Assembly (NCBI GenBank): GCA_019044685.2
Contig: JAGTXX020000015.1
Span: forward strand, 2,089,452 to 2,153,451
Length of the DNA stretch: 64,000 nucleotides
Direction: 5' to 3'
From: Nannochloris sp. 'desiccata'
Taxonomy: Eukaryota; Chlorophyta; Trebouxiophyceae; Chlorellales; Chlorellaceae
The notes under the pieces are model-generated. The model saw only the letters and a list, made by a program, of their open reading frames with translations. It was not told where the DNA came from and searched no databases. A program made the translations under genes and the position numbers. The number at the start of each line of letters is the position of its first letter. Within the stretch, counting starts at the first letter, position 1. Shown one piece after another: positions 1 to 11,040 of this stretch.

Positions 1-870
1 TCACGTACTTTTGAAGAACAGCCCTCTTTAGACTCTGTACTTACTCCCCACAAGAGCAGATTGCAAAGGGAGAAAGAAGCCGCTCAAGCAGCAAATGAAC
101 CTCGCCGCCCAGCTGTACATATTATTGAAAATGAACAACCATCATTAGATTCAATGCTTAAAAAGAGTTATTCTCGTGTAGAAAGAGAGAAACAGGCCTC
201 TGCAGCGGCCCAAGCCGCTGCTGCTGCTGTTGCCGACCCCTCAACCGCCACTGTGATTCGGCCTCCTCGCTCTCGCTTGCAAATGGAGAGAGAAGCATCT
301 GTCCGATTGGCAGAAAAATCTAGAATTCAAGATGAGGAAATTGCAGCTGCCAAGGCAGCCGAAGCTGAGCTTGCTGCTGCTGCTGCATTAGAGGCTGCTG
401 CATTAGAGGCTGAAGAGGCAGAGGGAGCAGCAGCAGCTGCTGCTCTTTTGGAATCGCCCATTGCTGAGCGTGGAGAAGAATTACATGATGGTAATATGAT
501 AGGTAGAAAGATGACTGAAGCCGAAGAGGTCGATGTGCCCGTTGCTCCTGCTGCTGTTGTTGTAGAAGAGGCTGAAGAGGAGGTAGAAGAAGAAGAATCT
601 GCCGTTGTAGAAGAAGAAGTTACCGTAGAGAAGGAAGCTCAGGAAGAAGAGATCCCTGCTGTTGATGAACAACTTGATACTGATGTTGCTGTTGTAGAGA
701 AGGAAGAAGAAGTGAGAATTGCTTCTCAAGTTAAAGAAGTTATTGTAGTTAATGAAGAAGAAGACATCGTTGTTGTTAACGAAGCAGAAGTAGTAGAAGA
801 TGAAGAAAAAGAAGAGCCTGTAGATGGTATTGCTATCGTACAAGAACACGTAAAGAACGACTTTGCGTAG
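1..870 (+). CDS. 3' part of a gene for an acidic, Ala/Glu-rich low-complexity protein
   Basis: The reading frame is open from base 1 to TAG at 868-870, so the gene starts left of the window and no true start is visible. The protein carries a short repeated motif, EQPSLDSxL, near residues 6-14 and 46-54, followed by basic stretches (SRLQREKE, SRVEREKQ, SRLQMERE). After that come long alanine runs and a strongly acidic Glu/Val-rich tail. No catalytic domain is recognisable. It looks like the disordered or coiled-coil C-terminus of a structural or scaffold protein. Function unknown; that the frame is coding is fairly secure because the motif repeats in frame. Confidence 0.6.
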   Translation, partial: SRTFEEQPSLDSVLTPHKSRLQREKEAAQAANEPRRPAVHIIENEQPSLDSMLKKSYSRVEREKQASAAAQAAAAAVADPSTATVIRPPRSRLQMEREASVRLAEKSRIQDEEIAAAKAAEAELAAAAALEAAALEAEEAEGAAAAAALLESPIAERGEELHDGNMIGRKMTEAEEVDVPVAPAAVVVEEAEEEVEEEESAVVEEEVTVEKEAQEEEIPAVDEQLDTDVAVVEKEEEVRIASQVKEVIVVNEEEDIVVVNEAEVVEDEEKEEPVDGIAIVQEHVKNDFA

Positions 871-1520
871 GATAATTATACCAAAAAAAAAATGAAGTAG
901 CAGAGCATACGTACTTTCAATTTTCGGTGACAACTATAATTTTAAATCCTCTGAAACCTGACCCATTACCCCTTTTTCTTTTTTTGCTTTTTTACCCTCT
1001 AATTCACTCGCAGCCCCATCACCCTTTTGGCTACCCCCCCTCCCCCCCGCCCCCTCCCCCATTCGTGTTTAAGCATTCGTGTTAAATATTCTACACTGCC
1101 GCCCGTTCACTTTGTCTTTCCTGTTTTAATACGTTGCACCACCATTCCATGTTTCATTTATATTACGCACCCTGCCACAGCCATGGTACTTACTAACCTT
1201 TTACCTCCATTTGAAGATTTTAAGCAGCAAATGTAATCTATTTAATTTGCAGTCGCTGCGGCAGGGCACAACGCCAAAACCAGGAGCGAAAAAAGGGAGA
1301 GGGTAGTAAAATGTGCTTCTTATGCAACCTGTAAAACCAACATGGTTAAAATTTATTTTTTATATCAAATATACCTTTAGCAGCTGCGTCTTATCTTTAC
1401 GAAGTCAACAACTAGCGATCAATTAAGATCATTTAATCTGACTGAAGCCCTAGTCGACGTATTATTGACTACCCAGCCCAATCTTGGTCTTCTCATCTTA
1501 GTAGTAAGACCACCCCTAGC
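871..1520. other. Intergenic, no gene seen
   Basis: About 650 bases with homopolymer-rich stretches (poly-C near 1035-1060, T-rich near 970-990) and only short unconvincing frames. It holds the 3' flank of the acidic protein gene and presumably the promoter of the phosphatase gene starting at 1521. Confidence 0.5.
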
Positions 1521-2960
1521 ATGTTGGTTCTCATTGCAAGGGCTTTACACGGCCGTTTAAAACTCCTCGCCAAGCAGCGGCGTCAGTTTACCACCGTCCC
1601 AGCCCGCTCGATTATTAGAACCACTGCCACAACCACTCCTGAAGGTAAAAACTAATAGTCAAACTAATAAATTGACCTTATGATGAAGCTATTTAACCAG
1701 CTGAAAATGAAAACCACGTTTTTCCTCTTTTTAAACCAAGAACAGGCAATCCTCTCCCACGAGTGTTTCATCAGGTCTTACCAGAATCAACTACCAGACA
1801 CCGTCGCGTCATCATTATTGGCGACATCCATGGTTGCGCTACTGAACTACGATCTCTGTTAGACAAGTGTTCCTACCGTAAGGGCGTTGACATTGCTATC
1901 TCTGTCGGTGATCTTGTCAACAAGGGACCCGAGTCACTTGACGTGTTAAAAATAATCAAAAATGATGAAATAATTGCAGTACGAGGCAACCATGATGACG
2001 CTGCTTTAGCAGAGTATAATAAATATATCAAAAATAATATCCCACCCAGTAAAGAGAAATACCAATGGGTCACTGAATTGAAATCTAGTAACAAACGTGA
2101 TGAAGAGGAATATTCCCAGTTAGTGACTGCATTGGAAGAATTGCCATTTAGTTTGAGTTTACCTGGGTATGGAGTGACGGTACTGCATGCAGGGATGGTT
2201 CCTGGAATAGATATAGAAGACCAGCAACTAGAAAATCTGATTAGGGTAAGTTCGTAGTGTACTTCTCACAAGGGAACAGAAAAAAACTGCGATATCAATG
2301 ATAAAAAACCTGATTTTATTCTGTTCAATTTCTATTATCTCGCAGATGCGTGATGTTGTTCCTACGTCAGTATTAGAAGCTTTGCAAGCTGATCCTCCAG
2401 AAAGTGAATCTGACGCTGAAATTGATCATCTGCATAGCAAGAAAGAAAAAGAAGTAGCCACAGCAGAAGAAAAAGGAGCACCACCTCCGCAACTAGTACT
2501 ACCTGCATTTGATTGGGAAGCATGCATTGCTGCTCTCGGTAGCAATAAAAATAGCGGGGTGACAGGAGCTACACCACTATCCACATTACCTTTAGTGCCA
2601 CAGCTTGAGGCTTCCGAGAGAAGGCACCCAGCAGGCAAAGCATGGGCGAGCGTTTATAGAGGACCTACTCATTGTTTTTTTGGGCATGATGCATCGAGAA
2701 AATTACAATTAGAGCCCTGGGCTACGGGTTTAGATGGTGGCTGTGTATATGGGGGTGCTTTATATGCTGCTATATTGCCAGCATTGGATGAGAATGGAAA
2801 AGTAATGGAAGGAAGGGCAAAGGCGGGTGTTCCTTCTAACGCTCAAAAGGTTGAGTTGGGTACGGGATTAAGTGCCTGGCTAGTTGATGTCCCTGCCACA
2901 ACGGTGCATTCTCCACCAAAAATTAAGAAATCTGCTGCTGTTGTTGAAGGCAAGGAATGA
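1521..2960 (+). CDS. ApaH-like metallophosphatase (ALPH), organelle-targeted, three exons
   Basis: Exons are 1521-1644, 1746-2245 and 2346-2960; both introns are GT-AG and phases match, giving 412 aa. The metallophosphatase signatures are intact: GDIHGC (67-72), GDLVNKGP (96-103) and RGNHDD (121-126). Downstream are LHAGMVPG and FFGHDA, which supply the remaining metal-ligand histidines. This set matches the eukaryotic ApaH-like phosphatases, relatives of bacterial diadenosine tetraphosphatase. The trypanosome member ALPH1 removes mRNA caps and yeast Ppn2 cuts polyphosphate, so substrate cannot be inferred from family alone. The first ~60 residues are Arg/Ala/Thr-rich without acidic residues until residue 41, like a mitochondrial or plastid presequence. 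An acidic, Lys-rich insertion sits between the HAG and GHD motifs (about residues 275-300). Confidence 0.85.
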
Positions 2961-3203
2961 GTGTGGAGCAACATAGGGCATGCTGCGCTGCTGTTGTCAC
3001 AGATCAAACAGAGTCTGAAGCCAGAGGCCACTCGACCTTGTGGATAATGTCAAAATTGTCTGCTTAATTATGCTGTAAAATAGCATGTACCTGTAATCAG
3101 TTGAAACTAAAGTTGTATTAACAGAGAAACTAAAGTGTTTAGCACATGATTTAAAAGTGATTTGGTTAAATTTTAGATTATTTTTGCTTCTATTGAACAT
3201 AAG

Positions 3204-4739
3204 ATGCAGACTTCTCGTATTTTTGCCAATCTTCACATCAAAAATGTACCGATGTCAGCAACGAAATTCAGCATACGTGCTTCAAGGCCTTGTAGATCAC
3301 TTACATTTTCCCGTGGCATTGTTCAGCCAGGACTTAGTCTCTCCTGTCGCGCTGTGGATGGTGCAAATGAAATGCGTACTGAGGATCCCAAGTCCGCAGC
3401 CACTATATGGCGGTGGGAGGATAGTACCGACGCAGTAAAGACCTATGGCGTCTTTCTTGGAGTCTTGGCTGCTGGCACGCTCCCTGCCCTCCAAGGAAAC
3501 AAACTCGCAGACCTGCCCTATTTCATCAGTTTAGCGATCTGCACTATTTACATTGGTGCCCATCGTGGCCTTAATTTTAAACAAAGGCAACAAATTAATC
3601 TGCGGGAAGGCTTCCTTGCTCCCTTTGCCGCCTCGGCTGCCTTGGGAGGTATTTACCTAATATTTAAATACTTTCCCGATCTCAGTTTACAAGGATTTTT
3701 CGATATATACTTTTGGTTGATCGGTACTATCGCTACTATTGGTGCCTTTTCAGGTCCAGCTAGGAAAGTCGGCTCAAAGCTAAAACTCCCAGTATGGACG
3801 GTGGCGTTACCAGAATGGCTGGGTGCCGTAGACGATCAAGAGAAACCATTAGAGTCCACCGAGCTAGCAGCTACTGACTTATTCGTAGCTGCAGCAGGTA
3901 TTGCCCTTGCATCGGCAGATTTAGCTGCACATCATGGCAACTTCACATTATCAAATACAATAGCCTGTCTTGTCGCTGCTGATATTTTGCAATTAGTAGG
4001 CGTTTCTTCTTTTAGAGTCGCCGCTGTGCTATTATGTGGGTTGTTAGCATACGATGTGTTTTGGGTATTCGGTAGTCCTGCTGCTATTGGCGAGAATGTG
4101 ATGCTTCAGGTAGCTACGAGCGATGCTTTAGTTGGCCCCACCCGTCTTCTCTTTCCTAGAGTGGCTGGCTCAGTTGGTGAAGCATCCAGTTTCCCCTTTT
4201 CACTGCTAGGACTTGGGGATGTCGCCGTTCCCGGTCTCTTAGCGTGTCTAGCACTCCGCTATGACGCTTCTAGAGCGATCGATATGAAGGCTCGAGGTGT
4301 CGCTGCAGCTACCGCAATTCAAGAAGCTATAGATTCATTAGATGCGACAGCTACTGGTGATGAAATAGCGTATACTACCGGAGATGCTGCTATTGCTGCC
4401 TATGAGCGTATTGCTGATTTAGAATTAGAACAGAGGAATAGAACTATGGGTCAATCAGATAGCGGGTCAACTGAAACTGTGTATCAAGCATCTGATGCTG
4501 TATTGTACCAGCGACATTATTTTATTCCTGTGATGGTAGCGTATGTTCTCGGCTTAGGTATTGCGTTCGGTGCAAATGCAGTGACGGGTTTAGGCCAGCC
4601 TGCGTTGTTGTACTTGGTTCCATGTACATTAGGAGCAGTGGCACTGGTGGCTGCAACACGAGGTGATTTGAGTAAAGTCTGGGCCTATACAGATACAACA
4701 AAGGCGTTAGGGGAGAAGATTAAGGAGAGTAAAAAATAG
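3204..4739 (+). CDS. Signal-peptide-peptidase-like intramembrane aspartyl protease, plastid-type
   Basis: Single-exon 511-aa protein with about nine hydrophobic segments. The three presenilin-fold hallmarks are present: YD near residues 283-284 (in AYDVFWVFGSP), GxGD near 336-339 (LGLGDVAVPG) and PAL near 466-468 (QPALLYLVP). The two aspartates would form the catalytic pair that cuts transmembrane helices inside the membrane. The first ~55 residues are Ser/Arg/Ala-rich and look like a chloroplast transit peptide. An in-frame Met at residue 17 is an alternative start. The loop between the GxGD and PAL helices is long (roughly 110 residues) and polar. Family assignment is firm; the organelle is inferred from the N-terminus. 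Confidence 0.9.
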   Translation: MQTSRIFANLHIKNVPMSATKFSIRASRPCRSLTFSRGIVQPGLSLSCRAVDGANEMRTEDPKSAATIWRWEDSTDAVKTYGVFLGVLAAGTLPALQGNKLADLPYFISLAICTIYIGAHRGLNFKQRQQINLREGFLAPFAASAALGGIYLIFKYFPDLSLQGFFDIYFWLIGTIATIGAFSGPARKVGSKLKLPVWTVALPEWLGAVDDQEKPLESTELAATDLFVAAAGIALASADLAAHHGNFTLSNTIACLVAADILQLVGVSSFRVAAVLLCGLLAYDVFWVFGSPAAIGENVMLQVATSDALVGPTRLLFPRVAGSVGEASSFPFSLLGLGDVAVPGLLACLALRYDASRAIDMKARGVAAATAIQEAIDSLDATATGDEIAYTTGDAAIAAYERIADLELEQRNRTMGQSDSGSTETVYQASDAVLYQRHYFIPVMVAYVLGLGIAFGANAVTGLGQPALLYLVPCTLGAVALVAATRGDLSKVWAYTDTTKALGEKIKESKK

Positions 4740-4893
4740 AATTCCTAAGATTTCAAGTAGTTCAAATTGTTTTACAGTGTCTGTGTACCTTTTATAAAAA
4801 TAAGAAGAGACCAAAACAAAAATTTAAGGAAAAGCGGACACAAAGTAGTGCCGTCATCATTACTGCAAAAGTTTACAAAAAAGAATTTGGTTT

Positions 4894-5420
4894 TTAAGCC
4901 CGGGCCGTGTGCTTCCACTGTTCTAATACACTGACACCCCAATCATTAGAGTATTGAATCTTCACATCAGTTTTAGGCATTGCAGAGCATGGCAAGATGA
5001 AGCCAGCGGCCATTTGTTCACTTGTTAGGACATTGCCATCGTCAAGTTCACAGAGCCAGGATTGATCAACCTCTCCAGAGACTAGCTTTGAAACACAGCT
5101 TCCACACACTCCTCCTATATATAAAATAAATAAAGAAGTACAGTAAGATTAATGCATATTTTTGAACTGCCAATTGCAAGATTAGATTTAGATTACTTAC
5201 CGCGGCAAGAAGCAGGAAGATCAACACCACCAGCGTCAGCTGCATCAAGAATGTAGTCATCATCACGGCAGTCGATTGTCTTCTCCTGGCCCTCCTTGTT
5301 AACAAAAGTAACTTTGAAGGTGGTTGCCATGGCAAAGATGTTTGCCCGACGACGATTAGGGACTGTAAGCGAGGCAACAAAGGCCCTACGGGGCATGGAG
5401 ATCCTGACAACAGCAGACAT
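4894..5420 (-). CDS. Plant-type 2Fe-2S ferredoxin, plastid precursor, two exons
   Basis: Exons on the minus strand are 5420-5201 and 5114-4894, with a GT-AG intron splitting a Gly codon inside the cluster-binding loop. The joined loop reads ASCRGGVCGSC, followed later by LPCSAMP, giving the four cluster cysteines C-x4-C-x2-C...C. The mature region starts around [14 protein letters not shown] and the preceding ~35 residues are basic and Ser/Ala-rich, as in a transit peptide. I chose the ATG at 5420 for its A at -3; an in-frame ATG at 5480 would give 166 instead of 146 aa. The C-terminus runs about 18 residues past the usual ferredoxin end, so it may be a minor isoform rather than the main photosynthetic electron carrier. 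Confidence 0.88.
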
Positions 5421-5696
5421 TGTTGGAAAATATGTAGGAAAATAAAATGAATTGTGGGTTTGAAGCAGTGAATAGGCCATGAAAAACTCATCTCAATCTG
5501 AAAATGGTCACGTCGAGCCTGATCCAAAAGTCACGTCGTAGCCTTTCTTGCGCCCTGACTTGAAATGAACCCTTCCGACACTGCTGTCTGTTTAACATCT
5601 TTTAGTTAACAGGTTTGCCGCTAATATATTACATCGCTACACTACATGCATTTCAATCATTGTGTTTGAACATAGATTTCAAAATTAACTTCCACC

Positions 5697-7199
5697 CTAA
5701 TACCCATCCTCATAACTATTAGGTGGCAACAATTTTGCTACAACAACACTAATATCATCCACAACACCTTCATTAATACCACTCCACCGATCATTCGCAG
5801 CCTCTACCACAGCCTTACACGCCTCTTCTGCACTATGAGCCCCACCAGCGACATCAGCTACATCTTGACAAGTCATGAATTCCCACACTCCATCCGAAGC
5901 AACTACGAGAAACCCATCCCCATTTTCTAATTCACATGTATGCATTTCTGGTTCAGCGATAACACCAACAGAATGAGCTACAAAATCACCTAGAGCACGA
6001 GTCATAGCCAAACCAGGGACCCATGAACTAGGCAACCAGACTCTTTGAGGGCCTACTTCTCTGCCATAGCCATCAGATAGACGTTCAACACGACCACCGG
6101 CAGCCAAGATCCTTGACAACTCTCCAGCTACATTCGGTTTATGATCGTGTGTAAGAGGGATACCACGCCATCCACCTCCTGCTTCCTTTCTTAATAAAAT
6201 AGCTCTGCTGTCGCCAACCCATGCGGTAGTTAACTTTCTACCTTGTAATAAGGACACCACGGCAGTTGAACCAGACAACCGAGCATTGACAACTGCATTA
6301 GAGGCACGTAAAGATGCCTGTACCTCTAAAAACGCAGCACGCAAAGCAGCACCAGCAGCTGCTTCTCCTTTACAACGCAATTGCTCTGCTATGGCCATGG
6401 GAAGCTGTTGTTTAATGAAGCCACTGACTCCATGGCCGTGAGGGCCATGACCATCGAGTACACAGGCGATGGCTTGATGAGGTTGAACGTATTGTCTGAA
6501 TGCAAAGCATGAATCTTGATTTGTTTTACGTTGAGATCGTTCACACCCAGCACGTGATAATGATGCCATGCTGTGAATAATAGTGGCCATGGGTTCCAAA
6601 TGCCTAGGAGAGGTGAGACGAGTAAGTTCGGGGATGGGGTGAGGAGCAGGGCGGGTCGATGCACTTTGCATACGGAGTAACGCGCCAGGAGATGGTGCGC
6701 CTTGTTTGGAAGAACTATCATTTTCGTCTGTCAGCTTACTAGAATTAGAGGTGCCAGTGGTGGGAGCGGAACTTGGATCTGAGCTGGGGTTCGTGGGAGG
6801 CCGTTTCTTGGCAGGGGAGCGGGGTTTGCATGCTGCAGGGTGGGGAGCAGGGTGAAGTAAAGATGATATTGTCATTGGTGGGGCAGTTCGGGTTGCTTGT
6901 TTCTTAGCAGGTGACAACGGGGCCCTGCCTGCCGCTGCTTTCAGAGGAGAGGAAGACCGTGGCTTGTTTGTTGCACTGGTACTGCATTCTCCCCACCAAT
7001 TTGCTGCTAGTTTCCACCCTATATGATCATTATTGTCAGGGGAAATGGCTGTATTAGCATCGCGCTTGGCTGCGCCTGTAAATTCGGGAAACGAGGCGAT
7101 CAGATCAAATCTTACTGTCTCTTAATGCTGACAAGATACCCATAACCTTTACAAACATACAACTATACCTAAAGGAGCAAAACTAGTGTCCTCTGTCAT
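5697..7199 (-). CDS. PP2C-family protein Ser/Thr phosphatase, two exons
   Basis: Exon 1 is 7199-7169 and exon 2 is 7114-5697, joined over a 54-base GT-AG intron; 482 aa. The long second frame has no ATG at its 5' end, and the short first exon (MTEDTSFAPL) supplies it in phase. The catalytic half shows the PP2C series: KTNQDS, VLDGHGPHGHG, SGSTAVV, AWVGDSRA, DHKP, TRALGDF, ASDGVWEF and DDISVVV, with the metal-binding aspartates present. The N-terminal ~190 residues are proline-, serine- and lysine-rich and probably disordered. It would dephosphorylate phosphoserine and phosphothreonine using Mg or Mn. Cellular pathway not evident. Confidence 0.92.
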
Positions 7200-7521
7200 A
7201 TCTGAAATGCTTTCGCTGGGTTGACAAATTCAAATACAATTCTTCTTGCAGTAAAAGTTGACTTAAATGGATGGCTTTGAGGTTCGGCACCTCTGCTAGC
7301 AATAATCAATTTAAATCTTAACGCAATGCCGGCTAGAGTACCCCTCAAATATTTAGCAGAATTGGCCTTATTTGAATATTGTGAAGGTACGCATGCTCGT
7401 TTCAGCTGTACAACTCAGTTGTGCTGAAGTGACTTGTGTCTTGAAGAGCAAAACAGCTCTTGCATCTTGCTTCTTCGTCTCTCGGGGACCAATCAAATTA
7501 ATCTAATTTAACTTTGCAATC
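7200..7521. other. Divergent intergenic region between PP2C and FKBP genes
   Basis: Shared 5' flank of two head-to-head genes. A short ATG frame at 7327-7387 followed by GTACGC looks exon-like but I could not connect it to anything, so it is not called as a gene. Confidence 0.4.
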
Positions 7522-8371
7522 ATGGTGGGTGCTTTACTCTTACGCAGCGGTTTACGCATCGCTTCTCGTCGTTCATCAGCCCAGCAGACTCGCGGAATCG
7601 CAGTAACTCGTTGTGTGCAGGGCGTTGAGAAGAAAATCACTCAAGAAGGCAATGGACCTAGTCCTCAAAAAGGACAGAAGGTTAGTGGTTGAATCGCCTC
7701 TTTCATACTCGATGCTGAACAGTTTAACAACTGTTCGATGTTCAATTCTTCTTGATGTTACCTCAAACCTATTGAAAATCAATGCTTATGTGCGGCCATT
7801 CTTATTGCAGGTTACTGTTCATTATACTGGTACGAATAAATCAGCTTTTCTTTTGAAATTGCGCAGAAATAAACCCAGCATACAAGGTTTGCCGCATTGC
7901 CGCTTTTAATTTTCAGTTTGCTTTTTTCTCCCTTCAAATCTCGTTTGCAGGAACTCTAACCAGTGGAAAGAAGTTCGACTCCAGCCGTGACCGTGGTTCA
8001 CCTTTTGTATTCACCATTGGTGTCGGTCAGGTGGGTTCATAGACAAATCATCTCAGTTTGCGGGTCTTGTTTTCTCTTCGTGCTGACCTATTTATTTTTC
8101 CTTCTTTCTTACTTTGCAGGTCATCAAGGGTTGGGATGAGGGTGTTGCCAGCATGAAGGTTGGCGAAAGAGCAGAGCTCACTTGCTCCCCTGGTAAGAAA
8201 ATTATTTTATTATTCTTCAGTTTTTCCTCTGTCTCTCGACGATGTTGTTACAAAACCTCTTTATTTTTTGTCCTTGCAGATTATGCTTACGGTGACCGTG
8301 CTGTTGGTGGAGACTTGATCCCTGCCAACTCTACTTTGATCTTCGATGTTGAGCTCTTGGGTATTGAGTAA
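7522..8371 (+). CDS. FKBP-type peptidyl-prolyl isomerase, organelle-targeted, five exons
   Basis: Exons are 7522-7680, 7811-7829, 7951-8030, 8120-8192 and 8280-8371; all four introns are GT-AG and the phases agree, giving 140 aa. Exon 2 is only 19 bases. The product is a single FKBP12-like domain: [68 protein letters not shown]. The isomerase and FK506-binding residues usually seen in FKBP12 (Y, D, F, V, I, W positions) are recognisable. The first ~30 residues ([20 protein letters not shown]) are basic and amphipathic, suggesting a mitochondrial or plastid location. Confidence 0.93.
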
Positions 8372-8650
8372 GGTATAATAGTCTTATTTCAGGGGCTGTC
8401 GGTCTGATTCTTTAAAACATTGTTTTTCTCTGCTTGATTCTAAATTTCGTTTACAAGTTGTAATAAAGGCTGACAACATACCGATTGTTTATAATGCACA
8501 CTATACTGTGGCTTTGGCCTGCTATAGAACCATTAGAATATAATTAATAGTCATCGTCCGCTGCGCTCTGGGCAAAAGACGCTAAATAAGTAAAATGTTG
8601 CTGATAAAGCCAGTTGGGACATGATTGTTATTATAAGATAAAAAGTAAAA

Positions 8651-10651
8651 ATGAGGAGGTATGCAAGCCTCGTAGGTTCCCTAATAGGGAGCCTATCTTC
8701 AATTGAGCGATCAGCCGTCGCTGAGTTGCGATTCACTTCTCATTCTTCGCCCTTGCTCACCCTACTACGCCACTTTTCCTCTGATCGAATATCTCCACCT
8801 CCATCAGACATTCGTAATGTCGCCATCATAGCTCACGTAGATCATGGAAAGACCACCCTCGTAGACCGTCTCTTGACCAGCAGCGGTGCCTCTCTAAGCG
8901 AAGACCGTGCGATGGATTCCAACGAATTCGAGCGTGAAAGAGGCATCACCATCTCTGCTAAATATACGTCATTTACTTTCGAAGGCACTACTTTTAATAT
9001 CGTAGATACACCAGGTCATGCAGATTTTGGCGCTGAAGTTGAACGTGCCTTCAGCCTCGTGGATGGAGCCTTGCTATTGGTCGATGCTTCTGAAGGAGTA
9101 ATGAGTCAGACAAAGTATGTTTTAGGAAAGGCTTTGGGTAGAGGTCTCAGACCAGTGGTACTGCTGAATAAGGTGGACAGACCGGGTGCTACAGTAGAAC
9201 GTTGTGGGGAAAGTGAAAGTGCTGTTTTTGATACATTTGCAGCCTTAGATGCCACTGAAGAGCAGCTTGATTTCCTTACATTATATTCATCTGCTCGAGA
9301 AGGGTGGGCATCAGATGCTTTGCCAGTGGGCGCAACTGCAATGGAAGCTGCCCGGACAGAAGGCATGGTCCCGCTGCTGCGTGCTTTGCGTGAACACGTG
9401 CCGCCACCTACTGGCGACCCTGAAGCACCATTCTCAATGTTAGTTGTCATGACAGAACGTGATCAATTTCTAGGTAGAATAGCTACTGGACGAGTAGCCT
9501 CTGGCTCAGTGTCCATCGGAGATAGAGTGAAAGTAGTGAGCCATGCAGATGGTGGCCATCAAGAAGGCTTTAAAATCACTAAAATATTCAAACGTGCAGC
9601 CATGGCATCAATAGAAATGCAAAAGGCCTCTGCTGGTGATGTTGTATCCCTTGCAGGCGCCAGTGGAGCAGGCGTTGCTGACACAATTGCCGCTTTAGCA
9701 GTCACTGAAGGTCTACCTCCTGGACAGGTCGATCCACCGACATTATCAATGGTATTTTCACCAAATACATCCCCATTAGCTGGCAGAGAGGGCAGTGCAT
9801 TAACTGGAAGTCGGATTGGAGAGCGGCTGATGATAGAATCTCAAACCAATGTTTCATTAAGAGTACACCCTGTCGAAGGTGGTGGTGGTGAAGCATTTGA
9901 AGTTCAAGCTCGTGGTGAGCTTCAATTGGGGTTATTAATTGAAAATATGAGAAGAGAAGGGTTTGAGCTTTCCATTAGTCCTCCTCAGGTACTTTTACGA
10001 AAAGGCGACGCGGGAGAGAAGCTGGAACCGTTGGAGGAATTAGTCTGTGAAGTTGAAGAAGAGCACACCGGTGATGTAATAGAAGCCGTGACGCTGCGTA
10101 AAGGAGAACTACTTGAAATGGGTCCCGCTGCAGCAGCAGAAGGTCGTCAGCGTCTAGTTTTTGAAGCACCCGCTCGAGGACTAATTGGATTCCGTTCTCT
10201 ATTTGCATCCCTTACACGAGGCTCTGGAATATTACACCGTGCGTTCTCTCAATGGGGTAAATACAGAGGTGGTTTAGATAGAGTCAGAAAAGGTGCTTTA
10301 GTAGCTACAGGTTCCGGAAAAGCAACTCTCCATGCACTCGGTGCACTTGATGCACGTGGTGAGCTCTTTGTAGACCCTGGCACTGAAGTATACACAGGAA
10401 TGATTGTGGGACAGAATGCCAAAGACGGTGATTTAAATGTCAATCCAGTTCGTGAAAAGAAATTAACAAATGTGAGGGCAAGCGGTGCCGATGATAAAGT
10501 GCATCTGGCGCCTGCGAGGATTATGAGTTTAGAAGAAGCTATAGGGTATGTAGCTGCTGATGAATTGATAGAAGTGACACCAAGTAGCGTTCGGTTGAGG
10601 AAAAGGATTTTAAATGAAGGAAGTAGAAGAGCAGAAAAAAGGAAAGGTTGA
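8651..10651 (+). CDS. typA: TypA/BipA translational GTPase, organelle form
   Basis: Intronless, 666 aa. The G domain starts near residue 54: AHVDHGKTT (P-loop), RERGITI (switch I), DTPGHAD (G3), NKVDRP (G4). Domain II and EF-G-like domains III and V follow. The C-terminal block (SGKATLHALGALDARGELFV, then TGMIVGQNAKDGDLNVNPVREKKLTNVRASG) is diagnostic of BipA/TypA. Bacterial BipA is about 607 aa, so the extra ~55 N-terminal residues fit a targeting peptide. BipA acts on ribosomes during large-subunit assembly and stress. Plastid or mitochondrial function is inferred. Confidence 0.95.
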   Translation: MRRYASLVGSLIGSLSSIERSAVAELRFTSHSSPLLTLLRHFSSDRISPPPSDIRNVAIIAHVDHGKTTLVDRLLTSSGASLSEDRAMDSNEFERERGITISAKYTSFTFEGTTFNIVDTPGHADFGAEVERAFSLVDGALLLVDASEGVMSQTKYVLGKALGRGLRPVVLLNKVDRPGATVERCGESESAVFDTFAALDATEEQLDFLTLYSSAREGWASDALPVGATAMEAARTEGMVPLLRALREHVPPPTGDPEAPFSMLVVMTERDQFLGRIATGRVASGSVSIGDRVKVVSHADGGHQEGFKITKIFKRAAMASIEMQKASAGDVVSLAGASGAGVADTIAALAVTEGLPPGQVDPPTLSMVFSPNTSPLAGREGSALTGSRIGERLMIESQTNVSLRVHPVEGGGGEAFEVQARGELQLGLLIENMRREGFELSISPPQVLLRKGDAGEKLEPLEELVCEVEEEHTGDVIEAVTLRKGELLEMGPAAAAEGRQRLVFEAPARGLIGFRSLFASLTRGSGILHRAFSQWGKYRGGLDRVRKGALVATGSGKATLHALGALDARGELFVDPGTEVYTGMIVGQNAKDGDLNVNPVREKKLTNVRASGADDKVHLAPARIMSLEEAIGYVAADELIEVTPSSVRLRKRILNEGSRRAEKRKG

Positions 10652-11040
10652 TAGAGATATATTTACAGGAAAATGATCATTGCCACCTCTCGAGTGCCAA
10701 AGTGTGCAGGGAACTATCATATCGATAGGTGTAATTAATATTATTATTATTTATCTATTTTTTGTGCCATTGCCCCATTAATCTAGCTTTCTTTGGGCAA
10801 TAATCAAATATGTTATTAATGAGGTTACAACCCTTGACTTAACATGGAATACAATAAGAAGACCAATACAACAAGAAGACCAATTTTGGAAATGCAATTC
10901 TGTTGAGAATTAAACCCTTAAAAATAAGTATCAGAAGTATACAATGAAGTATGAAGCAGTCGATGGATAGTACACAAGAAATTAAGATGGATAGATGGAT
11001 AATATGATACAGCTAACTTGATCTGCTTTTACACGCTGGT
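10652..11040. other. Convergent intergenic region
   Basis: AT-rich 3' flanks of the TypA gene (left) and the permease gene (right), with repeated ATGGATAG-like and AAGACCAA(T)AC-like short motifs near 10858-10885 and 10965-11000. No gene seen. Confidence 0.5.

Noticed and set aside
481..933. Minus-strand frame rich in Phe/Tyr/Asn
   Set aside because: Antisense shadow of the acidic repeats of the + strand gene; composition reflects GAA/GTA codons read backwards.
1027..1236. Proline-rich small frame
   Set aside because: Starts without ATG in C-rich simple sequence and shows no conserved feature.
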